64,000 nucleotides of DNA from CAVYXA01 sp963846775 (GTDB taxonomy: Bacteria; Verrucomicrobiota; Verrucomicrobiia; Chthoniobacterales; UBA10450): assembly GCA_963846775.1 (NCBI GenBank), contig CAWJXB010000005.1:163393-227392 (forward strand), given 5' to 3'. The translations under genes were made by a program, and so were the position numbers. Shown in pieces: positions 9,366 to 17,684 of the stretch. How positions within the stretch are numbered: the stretch's first letter is position 1; every line of letters begins with the position of its first letter. The notes under the pieces are model-generated. The model ran no database searches and had not been told where the DNA came from. It worked only from the letters and a program-made list of their open reading frames with translations.

Positions 9366-10556
9366 TCAGGGCGCCCGCCGCACCGCTACCGCCGCCAGAT
9401 CGTCGGCCAGCGTGGTTTGGCCCTGGTTTGGCGCGGCGCGCGCCAGCAATCGCGCGAGTAAGACCTCGGCGTTGGGCGCGGACGCGTCGAGCATTTTGGC
9501 CAATGCGACGGGACCCAAGCGCGTCTGGCCGGTTTTCGGAGCGCCGAAGAGTCCATCGGTATAAAGGACAAACGCATCGCCGGCGGCAAGATCGACAATC
9601 GATTCGCGAAAAGTCGGCCGCTCGATCAGGCCTAACGGAAGTGTGGCCGAGGGAACCGTCTCCGCTTCGCCATCGTGCCGGGAAATTAGGAGCGGCGGAT
9701 GACCGGCGCCGACCACGGCGGCGCGGCCTGTGCTCGGATCAAGGGCAACACACATCGCGGTCATGAACGAGCGCGTCCCGAAGATTGTGCGAAAATCATG
9801 GTTGACCGCCTGCATAATATCCGCCGGCGCGCCGTGCTCGGTCGCGCCATGATGGAAAAGCAACTTGGCTAAAGTGGTCATCAACGCGGCGGAAGCGCCA
9901 TGGCCGGTCGCGTCAGCAATCCAGAACAACATGCGTCGCTTCTTGAGCGGCAGCCATCCATAGATGTCACCGCCGACTTGAATCACCGGCCGGTAGCAAG
10001 CGGCAATTTCCCAGCCCGCAATCCCTGGCGGTTTTTGCGGAATCAGCGATTGCTGGGTCAGGCGCGCGGCCTCGAGGTCGCGTTCCAGGTTTCGCCGCCA
10101 CGCTTCCAGCTCAGCATTTTGTTGTTCCAACTGGCGGCGCATGAATCGCAGCCGTAATTGCGTTTCGATTCGTGCCCGTAGAACCGCAGGATTGATCGGC
10201 TTGGTCACGAAATCGTCTGCGCCGGCTTGGAGACAGCGGACTTCGCTTTCTTCCCCGCCGTGGCCGGTCAACATAATGGCGGGAATCTGCGCCACGAGCG
10301 GATCACGATCGGAGCGCAATTGCTTGAGCAGCTCGGTGCCATCCATTTGCGGCATCTCAAAATCGAGCAAGACGAGCGCCGGCTGTTCCACATGGAGAAG
10401 TTTCAACGCGTCGATCCCGTTGTCCGATTCGCGAGTTCGATAGCCAGCCCTGGCTAACGTTTTCGCGAGAGCGTGACGGCTCGCGCCGTCATCATCGACA
10501 ATCAGAATCGCTCCGTCGGATTGGTAAAGCATTCTACTTTGGATTCGGACGAGCAT
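9366..10556 (-). CDS. Response regulator with PP2C-type (RsbU-like) phosphatase domain
   Basis: A 396-residue protein. Residues 15-135 are a receiver domain (D-D-D acidic cluster, phospho-Asp in L-L-D-F-E-M-P-Q-M-D-G, Lys in V-T-K-P-I-N-P), then a coiled-coil linker (R-R-Q-L-E-Q-Q-N-A-E-L-E-A-W), then a SpoIIE/RsbU-type Ser/Thr phosphatase with metal-binding Asp in G-G-D-I-Y-G and A-D-A-T-G-H-G and a late L-Y-T-D-G-L. In this family phosphorylation of the receiver switches the phosphatase, which usually dephosphorylates an anti-anti-sigma factor; no such gene is nearby. Start could be the ATG at 10556 or 10532. Confidence 0.88.
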   Translation of the reverse strand: MLVRIQSRMLYQSDGAILIVDDDGASRHALAKTLARAGYRTRESDNGIDALKLLHVEQPALVLLDFEMPQMDGTELLKQLRSDRDPLVAQIPAIMLTGHGGEESEVRCLQAGADDFVTKPINPAVLRARIETQLRLRFMRRQLEQQNAELEAWRRNLERDLEAARLTQQSLIPQKPPGIAGWEIAACYRPVIQVGGDIYGWLPLKKRRMLFWIADATGHGASAALMTTLAKLLFHHGATEHGAPADIMQAVNHDFRTIFGTRSFMTAMCVALDPSTGRAAVVGAGHPPLLISRHDGEAETVPSATLPLGLIERPTFRESIVDLAAGDAFVLYTDGLFGAPKTGQTRLGPVALAKMLDASAPNAEVLLARLLARAAPNQGQTTLADDLAAVAVRRAP

Positions 10557-10605
10557 TGTGGAAAAGCTGCTTTGTTATTGCACAAATCAACCAAGCACGA
10601 AATTC

Positions 10606-10682
10606 GAAACTGCCGGATCAGCTTGGAACATTGGGAGCTTTGAATTTGTTTCCGATTTCGGCGTTTCGATTTCGGACTTTCC
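10606..10682 (+). repeat. Dispersed intergenic repeat (GAATTTGTTTC...ATTTCGG type)
   Basis: Non-coding stretch containing CTTTGAATTTGTTTCCGATT followed by short TTTCG repeats. A recognisably similar sequence lies in opposite orientation at about 30471-30556 (rev-comp reads CTTCGAATTTGTTTCGGATT). A third TTTCGGG run overlaps the start of the M24 peptidase gene near 26730. Confidence 0.5.
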
Positions 10683-10752
10683 AGCGCATTTACTGCGCGC
10701 GAATTAGTCATTGGCAACGAATAGGAGTCGAGATAGTTTCGTGGCCGAACCG

Positions 10753-11145
10753 ATGCCTATGAAATCTTTATTATCGATTCTCTTGCTCACCGGCTTCCTC
10801 ATTGCGGCCTGCCAGGAGGAACCTCCGCCTCCGAGCCATCGGTTCGCGAAATATCCACCCACCCAGCCGGCGCCGTATCCGCCCGAGCAACAGCCCTTTA
10901 ATCCAAACGCACCGAGTGCCACGACACCAGCGCCAGAAGTGGCGCCGCCAATGCCCACGCCTTCACCTGCGCCTTCGACCCGCAGTGCCGCAAAGGGCGA
11001 TCATCCCTACGGAATTCCCGTTCCCGGAAAGCCGCACGTAGTGGAAAGTCCGTTCTCACCTGGCAAATATGTCGATGTGGAAGGGTTTCCGCCGGGCACG
11101 GAAGTGAAGGATCCCTACACGGGCAAGATTTTTCTGGTGCCGTAG
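10753..11145 (+). CDS. Proline-rich lipoprotein
   Basis: A small lipoprotein of about 130 residues. The signal peptide K-S-L-L-S-I-L-L-L-T-G-F-L-I-A-A-C ends in a lipobox (L-I-A-A-C), so the mature protein would be lipidated at Cys and anchored in the envelope. The mature part is Pro-rich for about 60 residues and ends in a short conserved-looking segment (Y-G-I-P-V-P-G-K-P ... G-F-P-P-G-T-E-V-K-D-P-Y-T-G-K) resembling tails of other verrucomicrobial small lipoproteins. ATG at 10753 or 10759 is chosen over upstream GTG/TTG codons because the signal peptide begins there. No known function. Confidence 0.65.
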   Translation: MPMKSLLSILLLTGFLIAACQEEPPPPSHRFAKYPPTQPAPYPPEQQPFNPNAPSATTPAPEVAPPMPTPSPAPSTRSAAKGDHPYGIPVPGKPHVVESPFSPGKYVDVEGFPPGTEVKDPYTGKIFLVP

Positions 11146-11188
11146 CGAATGGATCGCCGCGATGGGGAGTTGCGGCTGATGAAGGATA

Positions 11189-11220
11189 CCAGATCCCAGA
11201 TACTGGATGCTGGGATTTGG
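11189..11220. repeat. Imperfect inverted repeat before aroA
   Basis: CCAGATCCCAG and CTGGGATTTGG form 11-bp arms with one mismatch around a 10-nt loop. The region continues with further CTGG/CCAG words. It may be a terminator for the lipoprotein gene or a dispersed repeat; no T-run follows. Confidence 0.4.
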
Positions 11221-11283
11221 CTAGCAGTTTGCCTTTTCCATCCGGCATCGCCAATCTAGCATTCAGCATCGTCGTTTTTACAC

Positions 11284-12636
11284 ATGGATTTGCGCGTTAA
11301 GCGAACCCCCAGAATCGACACGGAAATCGGCGTGCCCGGTGATAAGAGCATTTCGCATCGGGCGGTGATTATCGCGTCGTTGTCCAACGGCATTTGCAAG
11401 CTGGAGGGTTTTCTCCCGAGCGAGGATTGCATGCGTACTGTCAATGCGATGCGCGCGCTCGGGATCAAGATCGAGCAGCCGGAGCCGGAAACGTTGATTG
11501 TTCACGGGAAGAAACGTGTCCTGACTCCGCCTAGTGGCGAGATCGATTGCGGCGGTTCGGCGACCACGATGCGATTGCTCGCCGGCCTGCTCGCGGGACA
11601 AACCTTTGAAAGCTGCCTCGTCGGCGACGGGTCACTTTCTCGCCGGCCGATGGATCGCGTGATTGAGCCCCTTCGAAAAATGGGGGCGAACGTCGTCGCG
11701 GAGGGACTGGATCAGACGCCGCCGCTACGAATTCACGGTGGGTCGCTTCGCGGAATTCGTTACAAATCGCCTGTCGCCAGCGCGCAAGTGAAGAGTGCGA
11801 TCCTTCTGGCCGGGCTGTTTGCCAAGGGAAAAACGACCGTGGACGAGCCGGCGACCAGCCGCAATCACACCGAGTTGATGTTCAATTACTTTCTTGTCCG
11901 CACGGTGCAAAATGAGCGCAGCGTTAGCGTATTCGGCGATCAAGTCCCGGAGTCGCGTGACTTTGCCATTCCCGGCGACATTTCTTCCGCTGCATTCTGG
12001 CTGGTCGCGGCTGCGGCCCAGCCCGGCGGACATTTGCTCGTCCGTCACATTGGCTTGAACAACACGCGGACGGCCTTGTTAGGCGTTCTTGTCCGCATGG
12101 GCGCCCAGGTCCGCGAGGCCATCGAAGATGTCGATCAAATCGAACCGCGCGGCGTTGTCGAAGTGACCGGTGCGCCGCTCAAAGCCACCGTCATTCAAGG
12201 CAAGGAAATACCGCAGTTAATCGACGAGCTGCCCGTGCTGGCCGTGGCCGGCGCGCTCGCCAGCGGCACGACGATTATTCGTCAGGCGCAAGAACTCCGC
12301 GTCAAGGAAACGGACCGCCTCGCCGCGATCGCGCACAATTTGCGAATCATGGGCGCGGAAGTCATCGAGATGAGCGACGGTTTGGAAATTCACGGACCGG
12401 CGCAGTTGCGCGCTTCGCGCGTGGCCAGCTTCGGCGATCACCGCATCGCCATGGCCTTTGCCATCGCCGGGCTTTTTGCCGATGGCGAAACGATCATTGA
12501 AGACGCCGAATGCATCCGCGACTCGTATCCCGGATTCCAAGCCGCTCTGGAAGAAATCACTAATCCAAAGCGGATGGTCGCGAGCACGCCTGTGATCGGA
12601 TCGCTCTCACCGGCACGGCTGGAGGAAACGGAGTGA
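11284..12636 (+). CDS. aroA: 3-phosphoshikimate 1-carboxyvinyltransferase (EPSP synthase)
   Basis: Sixth step of the shikimate pathway: transfers the enolpyruvyl group of PEP to shikimate 3-phosphate. The 450-residue protein carries the family signatures P-G-D-K-S-I-S-H-R-A near residue 18, C-G-G-S-A-T-T-M-R-L-L-A-G near 86, S-A-Q-V-K-S-A-I-L-L-A-G, K-E-T-D-R and F-G-D-H-R-I-A-M-A. Length is at the upper end of normal. It starts a cluster with cmk and plsC on the same strand, separated by 27 and 45 bp, an arrangement known in several phyla, often with rpsA next; rpsA is not here. Confidence 0.97.
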   Translation: MDLRVKRTPRIDTEIGVPGDKSISHRAVIIASLSNGICKLEGFLPSEDCMRTVNAMRALGIKIEQPEPETLIVHGKKRVLTPPSGEIDCGGSATTMRLLAGLLAGQTFESCLVGDGSLSRRPMDRVIEPLRKMGANVVAEGLDQTPPLRIHGGSLRGIRYKSPVASAQVKSAILLAGLFAKGKTTVDEPATSRNHTELMFNYFLVRTVQNERSVSVFGDQVPESRDFAIPGDISSAAFWLVAAAAQPGGHLLVRHIGLNNTRTALLGVLVRMGAQVREAIEDVDQIEPRGVVEVTGAPLKATVIQGKEIPQLIDELPVLAVAGALASGTTIIRQAQELRVKETDRLAAIAHNLRIMGAEVIEMSDGLEIHGPAQLRASRVASFGDHRIAMAFAIAGLFADGETIIEDAECIRDSYPGFQAALEEITNPKRMVASTPVIGSLSPARLEETE

Positions 12637-12663
12637 GGGTAATGGAGTATTGGACTCCAGCCT

Positions 12664-13317
12664 ATGAATTCCCATCGCGTCATCGCCATCGATGGCCCGG
12701 CTGCGTCCGGTAAGAGCAGCGTCGCGCGCGAGCTCTCGCGACGGCTCGGTTTTGCCTACGTAAATTCGGGCGCGATGTACCGCGCCGTCACGTGGCACAT
12801 CCTGCAGCGCGGAATCGCTCCGAACGACACTATGCGCGTTACCGCGGCTGTTGCTGCGGCCTCGATTATCTGCGATCTGGTCGATCATGAGTCGCGCATC
12901 AAGATCGACCAGGTTGATCCAGCCCAACACTTGCGGGACGATCCGGTGAACAACGCCGTGTCGCGGGTCAGCACCGTGCCTGAAGTGCGCAAGGTTCTCA
13001 CCGAAAGAATGCGCCGTTATGCGCGCGATCACGACGTGGTCGTCGAAGGCCGGGATATCGGCTCGGTTGTTTTCCCCAATTCAAGTTACAAATTCTACAT
13101 CGACGCTTCGCCGGAGGTGCGTCTCCGCCGGCGCGCCGCCGAAGGCCAGTGCGACGAGATCGCCGCGCGCGACTGGATCGATTCCTCCCGGTTGGCCTCG
13201 CCCTTGGTCATTTCCGAAGACGCCCACGTGATCGACAGTTCCAATCTTACTATCGAAGGCGTCGTCGGCGAAATCATTCGCCTCCTAAAGGTGAAAGGCC
13301 TGAAACTTCCGGCCTGA
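12664..13317 (+). CDS. cmk: Cytidylate kinase
   Basis: Phosphorylates CMP and dCMP with ATP in the cytoplasm. The 217-residue sequence begins with the P-loop I-D-G-P-A-A-S-G-K-S-S-V-A-R, followed by the family motif F-A-Y-V-N-S-G-A-M-Y-R-A-V-T and the later G-R-D-I-G-S-V-V-F-P-N and L-R-R-R-A-A-E segments of the LID region. Length is normal. It lies 27 bp after aroA and probably shares its transcript. Confidence 0.95.
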   Translation: MNSHRVIAIDGPAASGKSSVARELSRRLGFAYVNSGAMYRAVTWHILQRGIAPNDTMRVTAAVAAASIICDLVDHESRIKIDQVDPAQHLRDDPVNNAVSRVSTVPEVRKVLTERMRRYARDHDVVVEGRDIGSVVFPNSSYKFYIDASPEVRLRRRAAEGQCDEIAARDWIDSSRLASPLVISEDAHVIDSSNLTIEGVVGEIIRLLKVKGLKLPA

Positions 13318-13362
13318 TCGCCGCTCAACTCTTTAACGCTTCAACGACTTAACGGTTAACGA

Positions 13363-13977
13363 GTGAACTTCTACTATTGGCTCGGCTATCACGGCTCCCG
13401 TCTGCTCGCCCGGTTGTTCTTCCGATTCCGGATCCTGCATCGCGAACGTGTCATCCAAACCGGACCGGTTATCCTCGCCATGAATCACCAAAGCTTCCTC
13501 GATCCGCCCCTCGCCGGCAATGCGTGCGATCGTGCCATCTACTTTCTGGCCAAGAGATCGCTCATGAATGTGCCTGTGCTCGGATGGGTTTTGCCCAAGC
13601 TCAACGTTATCCCTGTCGATCTTGAGGGAAAGGATCGCAGCGCACTGAAGGCTTTGATCCGAATCTTGCGGTCCGGTGAATGTGCGCTCGTATTCCCAGA
13701 AGGCACGCGCACGCCCGATGGAAATCTGCAACCGGCCGAGCCCGGAGTTGGCCTTGTCATCGCAAAGACGGGCGCACCGGTCGTGCCGATGCGAATCTTT
13801 GGGGCATTCGACGCCTGGCCGATCGGAGGCCAGCTCCGTTTGTGGCGCAAAATCACCATCGTCGTGGGCGAGCCACTCTACTTTTCTCCTGTCGATCTGG
13901 AATTGCGGGACAAAGATCGTTACCGTCGGCTCAGCCAGCGTGTGATGGACGCCATCGCCCAGCTGACACTTGAATAA
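13363..13977 (+). CDS. plsC: 1-acyl-sn-glycerol-3-phosphate acyltransferase
   Basis: Acylates lysophosphatidic acid to phosphatidic acid at the inner membrane. The catalytic H-X4-D box is N-H-Q-S-F-L-D-P and the glycerol-phosphate binding box F-P-E-G-T-R-T-P-D-G; a further conserved segment G-A-P-V-V-P-M-R-I-F-G follows. At 204 residues it is typical of the compact PlsC group. A GTG start at 13363 places N-F-Y-Y-W-L-G at the N-terminus. The 45-bp spacer after cmk contains several TTAACG-like repeats. Last gene of the aroA-cmk-plsC cluster. Confidence 0.9.
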   Translation: MNFYYWLGYHGSRLLARLFFRFRILHRERVIQTGPVILAMNHQSFLDPPLAGNACDRAIYFLAKRSLMNVPVLGWVLPKLNVIPVDLEGKDRSALKALIRILRSGECALVFPEGTRTPDGNLQPAEPGVGLVIAKTGAPVVPMRIFGAFDAWPIGGQLRLWRKITIVVGEPLYFSPVDLELRDKDRYRRLSQRVMDAIAQLTLE

Positions 13978-13981
13978 ACGC

Positions 13982-14005
13982 CGGCAAAATTAGTCTTTTT
14001 TGCCG
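13982..14005 (+). terminator. Possible hairpin terminator after plsC
   Basis: CGGCAAAA and TTTTGCCG form 8-bp arms around an 8-nt loop a few bases after the plsC stop. T residues are inside the hairpin rather than after it, so termination strength is uncertain. Confidence 0.4.
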
Positions 14006-14071
14006 CGATTTTCGGGAGGCGAAGAGCCGCCGGATTGGCACAGCGGCTGCTGATTTTACATCATAGATAAT

Positions 14072-14650
14072 ATGATTTTTATAAGCATGCGCCCGCTCCC
14101 GGTTAAAAAGATTATCCTGACCTTGACCAGCTTGATCTTCCTCTCCTCGATTTCATGCTTCGCCGAGTCGCTCTATTTTACGGTCAAATCGACCCCATAC
14201 GATCGACAGATGAATCGGATCCAACCGGTGCTCTTTTCCAAACCGGCCACCCACTCGGGCGACCTCTCCTTGAGGACCGTGAATCAATGGATTTGCGATC
14301 TACGGGAGATTCCATACGGCTTTAGCTCGGAGTGGAAGACGCCGGCAGAGGTGGAGTCTCAACCGGTCGCCGATTGCAAGGGTAAGGCGGTGGTGCTGTA
14401 TCAGAGAATGCTCGCTCACGGCGCGGAAAACATTCGCCTCGTGATCGGACGGCGCACCCAGATGAGCCATCAAACTCATGCCTGGCTGGAGTGGGCGACG
14501 AGATCGGGCACATATGTCCTAGACCCGACGATCAACTGGACAGCGTATCGTGCGGATCGTCTGGGCCGTGGCGCCTACGTCCCGTTCTACGCCTATTCCG
14601 GTCCACGGAAGTTCCGGGCTGCGTCGGCTTCCCTGTTCGCCGTTAATTAA
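14072..14650 (+). CDS. Exported transglutaminase-like cysteine peptidase
   Basis: A 192-residue protein with a signal peptide (I-I-L-T-L-T-S-L-I-F-L-S-S-I-S-C-F-A). The remainder matches the bacterial transglutaminase-like cysteine peptidase layout: Cys in V-A-D-C-K-G-K-A-V at the head of a helix, His in Q-T-H-A-W-L-E-W and Asp in V-L-D-P-T-I-N-W, the expected catalytic triad order. The family cleaves or modifies proteins in the periplasm (LapG is a well-known relative), but no LapD-type partner is seen. The gene stands alone. A start at the second ATG (M-R-P-L-P-V-K-K) would also preserve the signal peptide. Confidence 0.7.
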   Translation: MIFISMRPLPVKKIILTLTSLIFLSSISCFAESLYFTVKSTPYDRQMNRIQPVLFSKPATHSGDLSLRTVNQWICDLREIPYGFSSEWKTPAEVESQPVADCKGKAVVLYQRMLAHGAENIRLVIGRRTQMSHQTHAWLEWATRSGTYVLDPTINWTAYRADRLGRGAYVPFYAYSGPRKFRAASASLFAVN

Positions 14651-14881
14651 CTCCACGCACTGGGTGCCAGTTCATTTCAAAATCGAAATCGCCCAGTCCT
14701 TTTCCTGGCACAGATGAGCAATATGGCTTGTTCTGGACACCCTTTCGCGCCAGACGGCTGACTCCATTACGAATTAACATCTCGCGCGAATCGGTTCCGG
14801 TTTGACAACTGGCCCCGTGGCAACGGCGGGAAAAATTGTATTGCCAAAGCGGCGGGGGAGAAATAGCATTGTCTTGAAAAT

Positions 14882-16225
14882 ATGGCAATTATGAAGGCAA
14901 GCCAACCTACCGTTGGCAAAATCTGTGGATTTTTCTTTTCGGCCTTGCTCCTCAGCAGCCCCGGCGTTTTCAGCGCGGAATTACTCTTCCAACGTGTCGT
15001 GGCCCCGGCAAGTCGAACGGCCCCCGAGAATCTCGCGCGCTACTCTCTTGGAGCGCAGATCGAGGTTGCGCCGCAAAGCAACTCGATCCTCGGACTGCAG
15101 CTTAGCTCTAAAACGGAGGACAATAACACGGCAGAAGCGGCGCTCTTGTGTGATGACCCAACCGTCGGATACCCTTTGCCCAGCGGGACGAGTGCAGTCG
15201 TAATCTCATTTCCGAAGATAGAAAACATCGACAGCATCTCGTTCTCGAACGGTAACGCCAAAGGCGATGTGACCGTTACCACATCGAGTGCAAAGCTGCC
15301 GGCGGACAGTTCGCAGTGGCGCGAAGTCTGGCACGGGCAGATCGACGGCGATGTCTTCAACGCAAAGATCGGCCCGAGCGAGGCCAAATATGTGCGCCTA
15401 ACGTTTAGTTTGAAGCAGTCTGGACGCATCGCTGGATTGGGGATTTTCTCTACTCCTGCGGTTTCCGATCTGAATGGGGCACGCCCTCGACGGGTGAATT
15501 TTCAATCGGAGAACGCGGCCTTGATCGGTTGTAACCTAACGAACTTCCGGGCCGGGGCGCGTGTGCTTTACGTTACATCCGGCGACGATCTCGCTCAGGC
15601 TAGCAACATGATCGACAATCACCCGGCGACCATATTCTCATTTGCTACGAATGATGGATCCCCGGCTGCCATTATCGATCTCGGCAACATCACATCCGTT
15701 CGCCGAATCTCGGTCGTGTATGCGCGACGCCAAGGCAGAATTGATTTTTACGTGCTTCCATCGCTGCCGGAGACGAAAGCGGGAGGCCCGTCCTTGGTCG
15801 TCGATGGACCAGGCCTGGCGCGAATGATCCCCGTTGGATCGGTCGAGAGCGATGGCAGCGGCCGCGCAGCTTCCGATTTTCCGGTTACCGCTGGGCGCTA
15901 CCTGATGGTGAAATGGACGCCGGCCGCACATGAGGAGACACCTTTCTCGATTGCCGAGGTCGCAGCGTTTGGTCGAGCCGCGACGCCTAGTCTGATCGCG
16001 GCAAACATCACGCGAACGCAGTCGCCGGAGGTTTCCTCGGCCGAAACTGATGGCAAAGACTTCGACGGGAAAGATTTTGCGGATGGGAAAGATTTTGCGG
16101 ACGGGAAAGATTTCAAAGAGGCCAAGGAAGCTCCGGCTGAGGCTCCGGGCGAAGGCCCGGCTTCTTCGCTGCCCGCGCCGCCGCTCTTCCAGTTTATTCC
16201 GATGGTCGGGCCGGTAAGCCCGTAG
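14882..16225 (+). CDS. Exported protein with discoidin-like domains and DGKDF repeats
   Basis: A 447-residue exported protein (signal peptide around F-F-F-S-A-L-L-L-S-S-P-G-V-F-S-A). Two beta-sandwich-like segments resemble F5/8 type C (discoidin) folds: about 100-190 (W-H-G-Q-I-D-G-D ... A-K-Y-V-R-L-T-F) and about 235-330 (A-S-N-M-I-D-N-H-P-A-T ... A-A-I-I-D-L-G-N). Such domains usually bind carbohydrate or surfaces. The tail holds a short tandem repeat of D-G-K-D-F / A-D-G-K-D-F followed by an acidic Ala/Glu/Pro stretch and a proline-rich end. No catalytic domain is seen; a surface or matrix role is plausible. Confidence 0.6.
   Translation: MAIMKASQPTVGKICGFFFSALLLSSPGVFSAELLFQRVVAPASRTAPENLARYSLGAQIEVAPQSNSILGLQLSSKTEDNNTAEAALLCDDPTVGYPLPSGTSAVVISFPKIENIDSISFSNGNAKGDVTVTTSSAKLPADSSQWREVWHGQIDGDVFNAKIGPSEAKYVRLTFSLKQSGRIAGLGIFSTPAVSDLNGARPRRVNFQSENAALIGCNLTNFRAGARVLYVTSGDDLAQASNMIDNHPATIFSFATNDGSPAAIIDLGNITSVRRISVVYARRQGRIDFYVLPSLPETKAGGPSLVVDGPGLARMIPVGSVESDGSGRAASDFPVTAGRYLMVKWTPAAHEETPFSIAEVAAFGRAATPSLIAANITRTQSPEVSSAETDGKDFDGKDFADGKDFADGKDFKEAKEAPAEAPGEGPASSLPAPPLFQFIPMVGPVSP
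16049..16114 (+). repeat. In-frame tandem repeat encoding (A)DGKDF
   Basis: Four imperfect copies of a 12-18 bp unit GA(T/C)GGGAAAGATTTTGCG within the discoidin-like gene, encoding DGKDF units with Ala between some copies. Copy-number change would stay in frame. Confidence 0.75.
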
Positions 16226-16324
16226 GGCTTCCAGAGCGTTCTAGTCGGCGACGTTGACGCCACCGAGAGAGGATTGAGTGAGGGTCATCCCTCCGACTGA
16301 TAATCTGCCAACACAACTGCGCGT

Positions 16325-17590
16325 TTACAGTTGATCGCGAATCACCTTAAAGATCGCGGTTTGATCGATTGATCCTTCCAGAGCTTCTGTCCCACGGCCG
16401 TCCCCGAACGCGACGACATCATCCACTGTCGGTAGGGCAGTCTTGCTGTAAAAGGCGCCAGGCTCGACCGGTTCGGTTCCGGTTTGGTCGTTAGGCGGCT
16501 GATTCGGCACCTTAGCCGCACCATAGGACCGAATTCCAACCGGTCCGGCTGCCCACGTGATCCATGGTTGCCCGGCCGAGTTTAACCCGATGACCGCGAT
16601 TCCGCTGTCTTTTCGGAACGGCGCCCCGTTTAGGTTCATTCCGCCAATAGCGACGTCGCCACAGACGATTAATGTTGATTTTGCGCCCGCGTATCGCTGC
16701 GCGGTTAGAACCGCGCGGTCGAGCTCGGCCGTTTCATTCAACGTCCTTTCGCCTTGATTTTCCTGCGCTGCCTTGCGCATCAACCCCGCGTTAACGACGA
16801 GGAGGTATCCGCCGGCATTGTACTGGAGCAGCTCGATCGCGCGACGCGTCATGTCCGCCAGACTGGGCTGGTGACTGCGTTCTTCGACCTGGTTGGCAAA
16901 CGCGAGTTCGTTCTTGCTGAACACGCCAAAAAGCTTGGAATGTCTCCACGCCGGAACCGCTTCCAATTCGGCGCGTGTTTGCACGACGTCGAAGCCATTT
17001 CGCCGCAGTTCCAACAACAGATCGCGGTTGTCCTGTCGCGCGCCGCCTTTCCCGCCTGGTAAAAACTGCGCCAGACCGCCGCCCAATGCGATTTCGATCT
17101 TACCGCCTTCGACGAATTCACGCGCGATGGCATCGATGTCGTTAGGGCTGGCCGCATGAGCATAAAAAGCTCCGCAGGTTGGCTCGGTCAAGTTCGCATC
17201 CGTGACCAGCCCGATGACGCGCCCTTTGTCCCTGGCCAGCTCCACGATACTCGTTAACGGTTTGCCTTCGCTGTCGCGCGCGATCGCTCCGTTATTCACC
17301 CTCGTCCCGGTGGCGATGGCCGTCGCCGCCGCCGCCTGATCGGGCGTGGCAAAATCCTTCGAGTAATTCCGGATTAGAGCGATGTGTTTTATCGAGTCGA
17401 GCGCGAGATGGCTCTCGGCACCTCCGGTGTAAACGCGGGTCGCGGCCAATCGACCTGGCGACAGTCCCTGGCCGATGAAGAGAATGATCCCAAACGGCTT
17501 TTGCACGACCCAGTGTTGAAAATAGATCACGCCGATGCCGATAAAGGCCACGAGTAACAAAAGCGCGAGCAATTGATTGCGCCATTTCAC
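16325..17590 (-). CDS. Alkaline-phosphatase-fold protein lacking active-site residues
   Basis: About 420 residues with an N-terminal membrane anchor (L-L-A-L-L-L-L-V-A-F-I-G-I-G-V-I-Y-F). The fold is clearly that of PhoA-type alkaline phosphatase: I-L-F-I-G-Q-G-L for the usual I-G-D-G-M, A-T-P-D-Q-A-A-A-A-T-A-I-A-T-G for T-D-S-A-A-A-A-T-A, I-A-L-G-G-G, a V-N-A-G-L-M block for V-E-G-G-x-I-D, and I-D-Q-T-A-I-F near the end. The nucleophile Ser is Gln, and the Asp, Glu and His metal ligands are replaced at most sites. It should not be an active phosphatase. Start is uncertain: GTG 17590, or ATG 17668 just 16 bp from divergent gpmI. Confidence 0.75.
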   Translation of the reverse strand: MKWRNQLLALLLLVAFIGIGVIYFQHWVVQKPFGIILFIGQGLSPGRLAATRVYTGGAESHLALDSIKHIALIRNYSKDFATPDQAAAATAIATGTRVNNGAIARDSEGKPLTSIVELARDKGRVIGLVTDANLTEPTCGAFYAHAASPNDIDAIAREFVEGGKIEIALGGGLAQFLPGGKGGARQDNRDLLLELRRNGFDVVQTRAELEAVPAWRHSKLFGVFSKNELAFANQVEERSHQPSLADMTRRAIELLQYNAGGYLLVVNAGLMRKAAQENQGERTLNETAELDRAVLTAQRYAGAKSTLIVCGDVAIGGMNLNGAPFRKDSGIAVIGLNSAGQPWITWAAGPVGIRSYGAAKVPNQPPNDQTGTEPVEPGAFYSKTALPTVDDVVAFGDGRGTEALEGSIDQTAIFKVIRDQL

Positions 17591-17684
17591 GGAAGCGATG
17601 TGACCGCGCCTCCTCCGTGTTGTCAATCTCGCAAGCGCGGGAAACTGCTTGTCGATCTTCTCAATCATCACGACAGTGCGCGCT

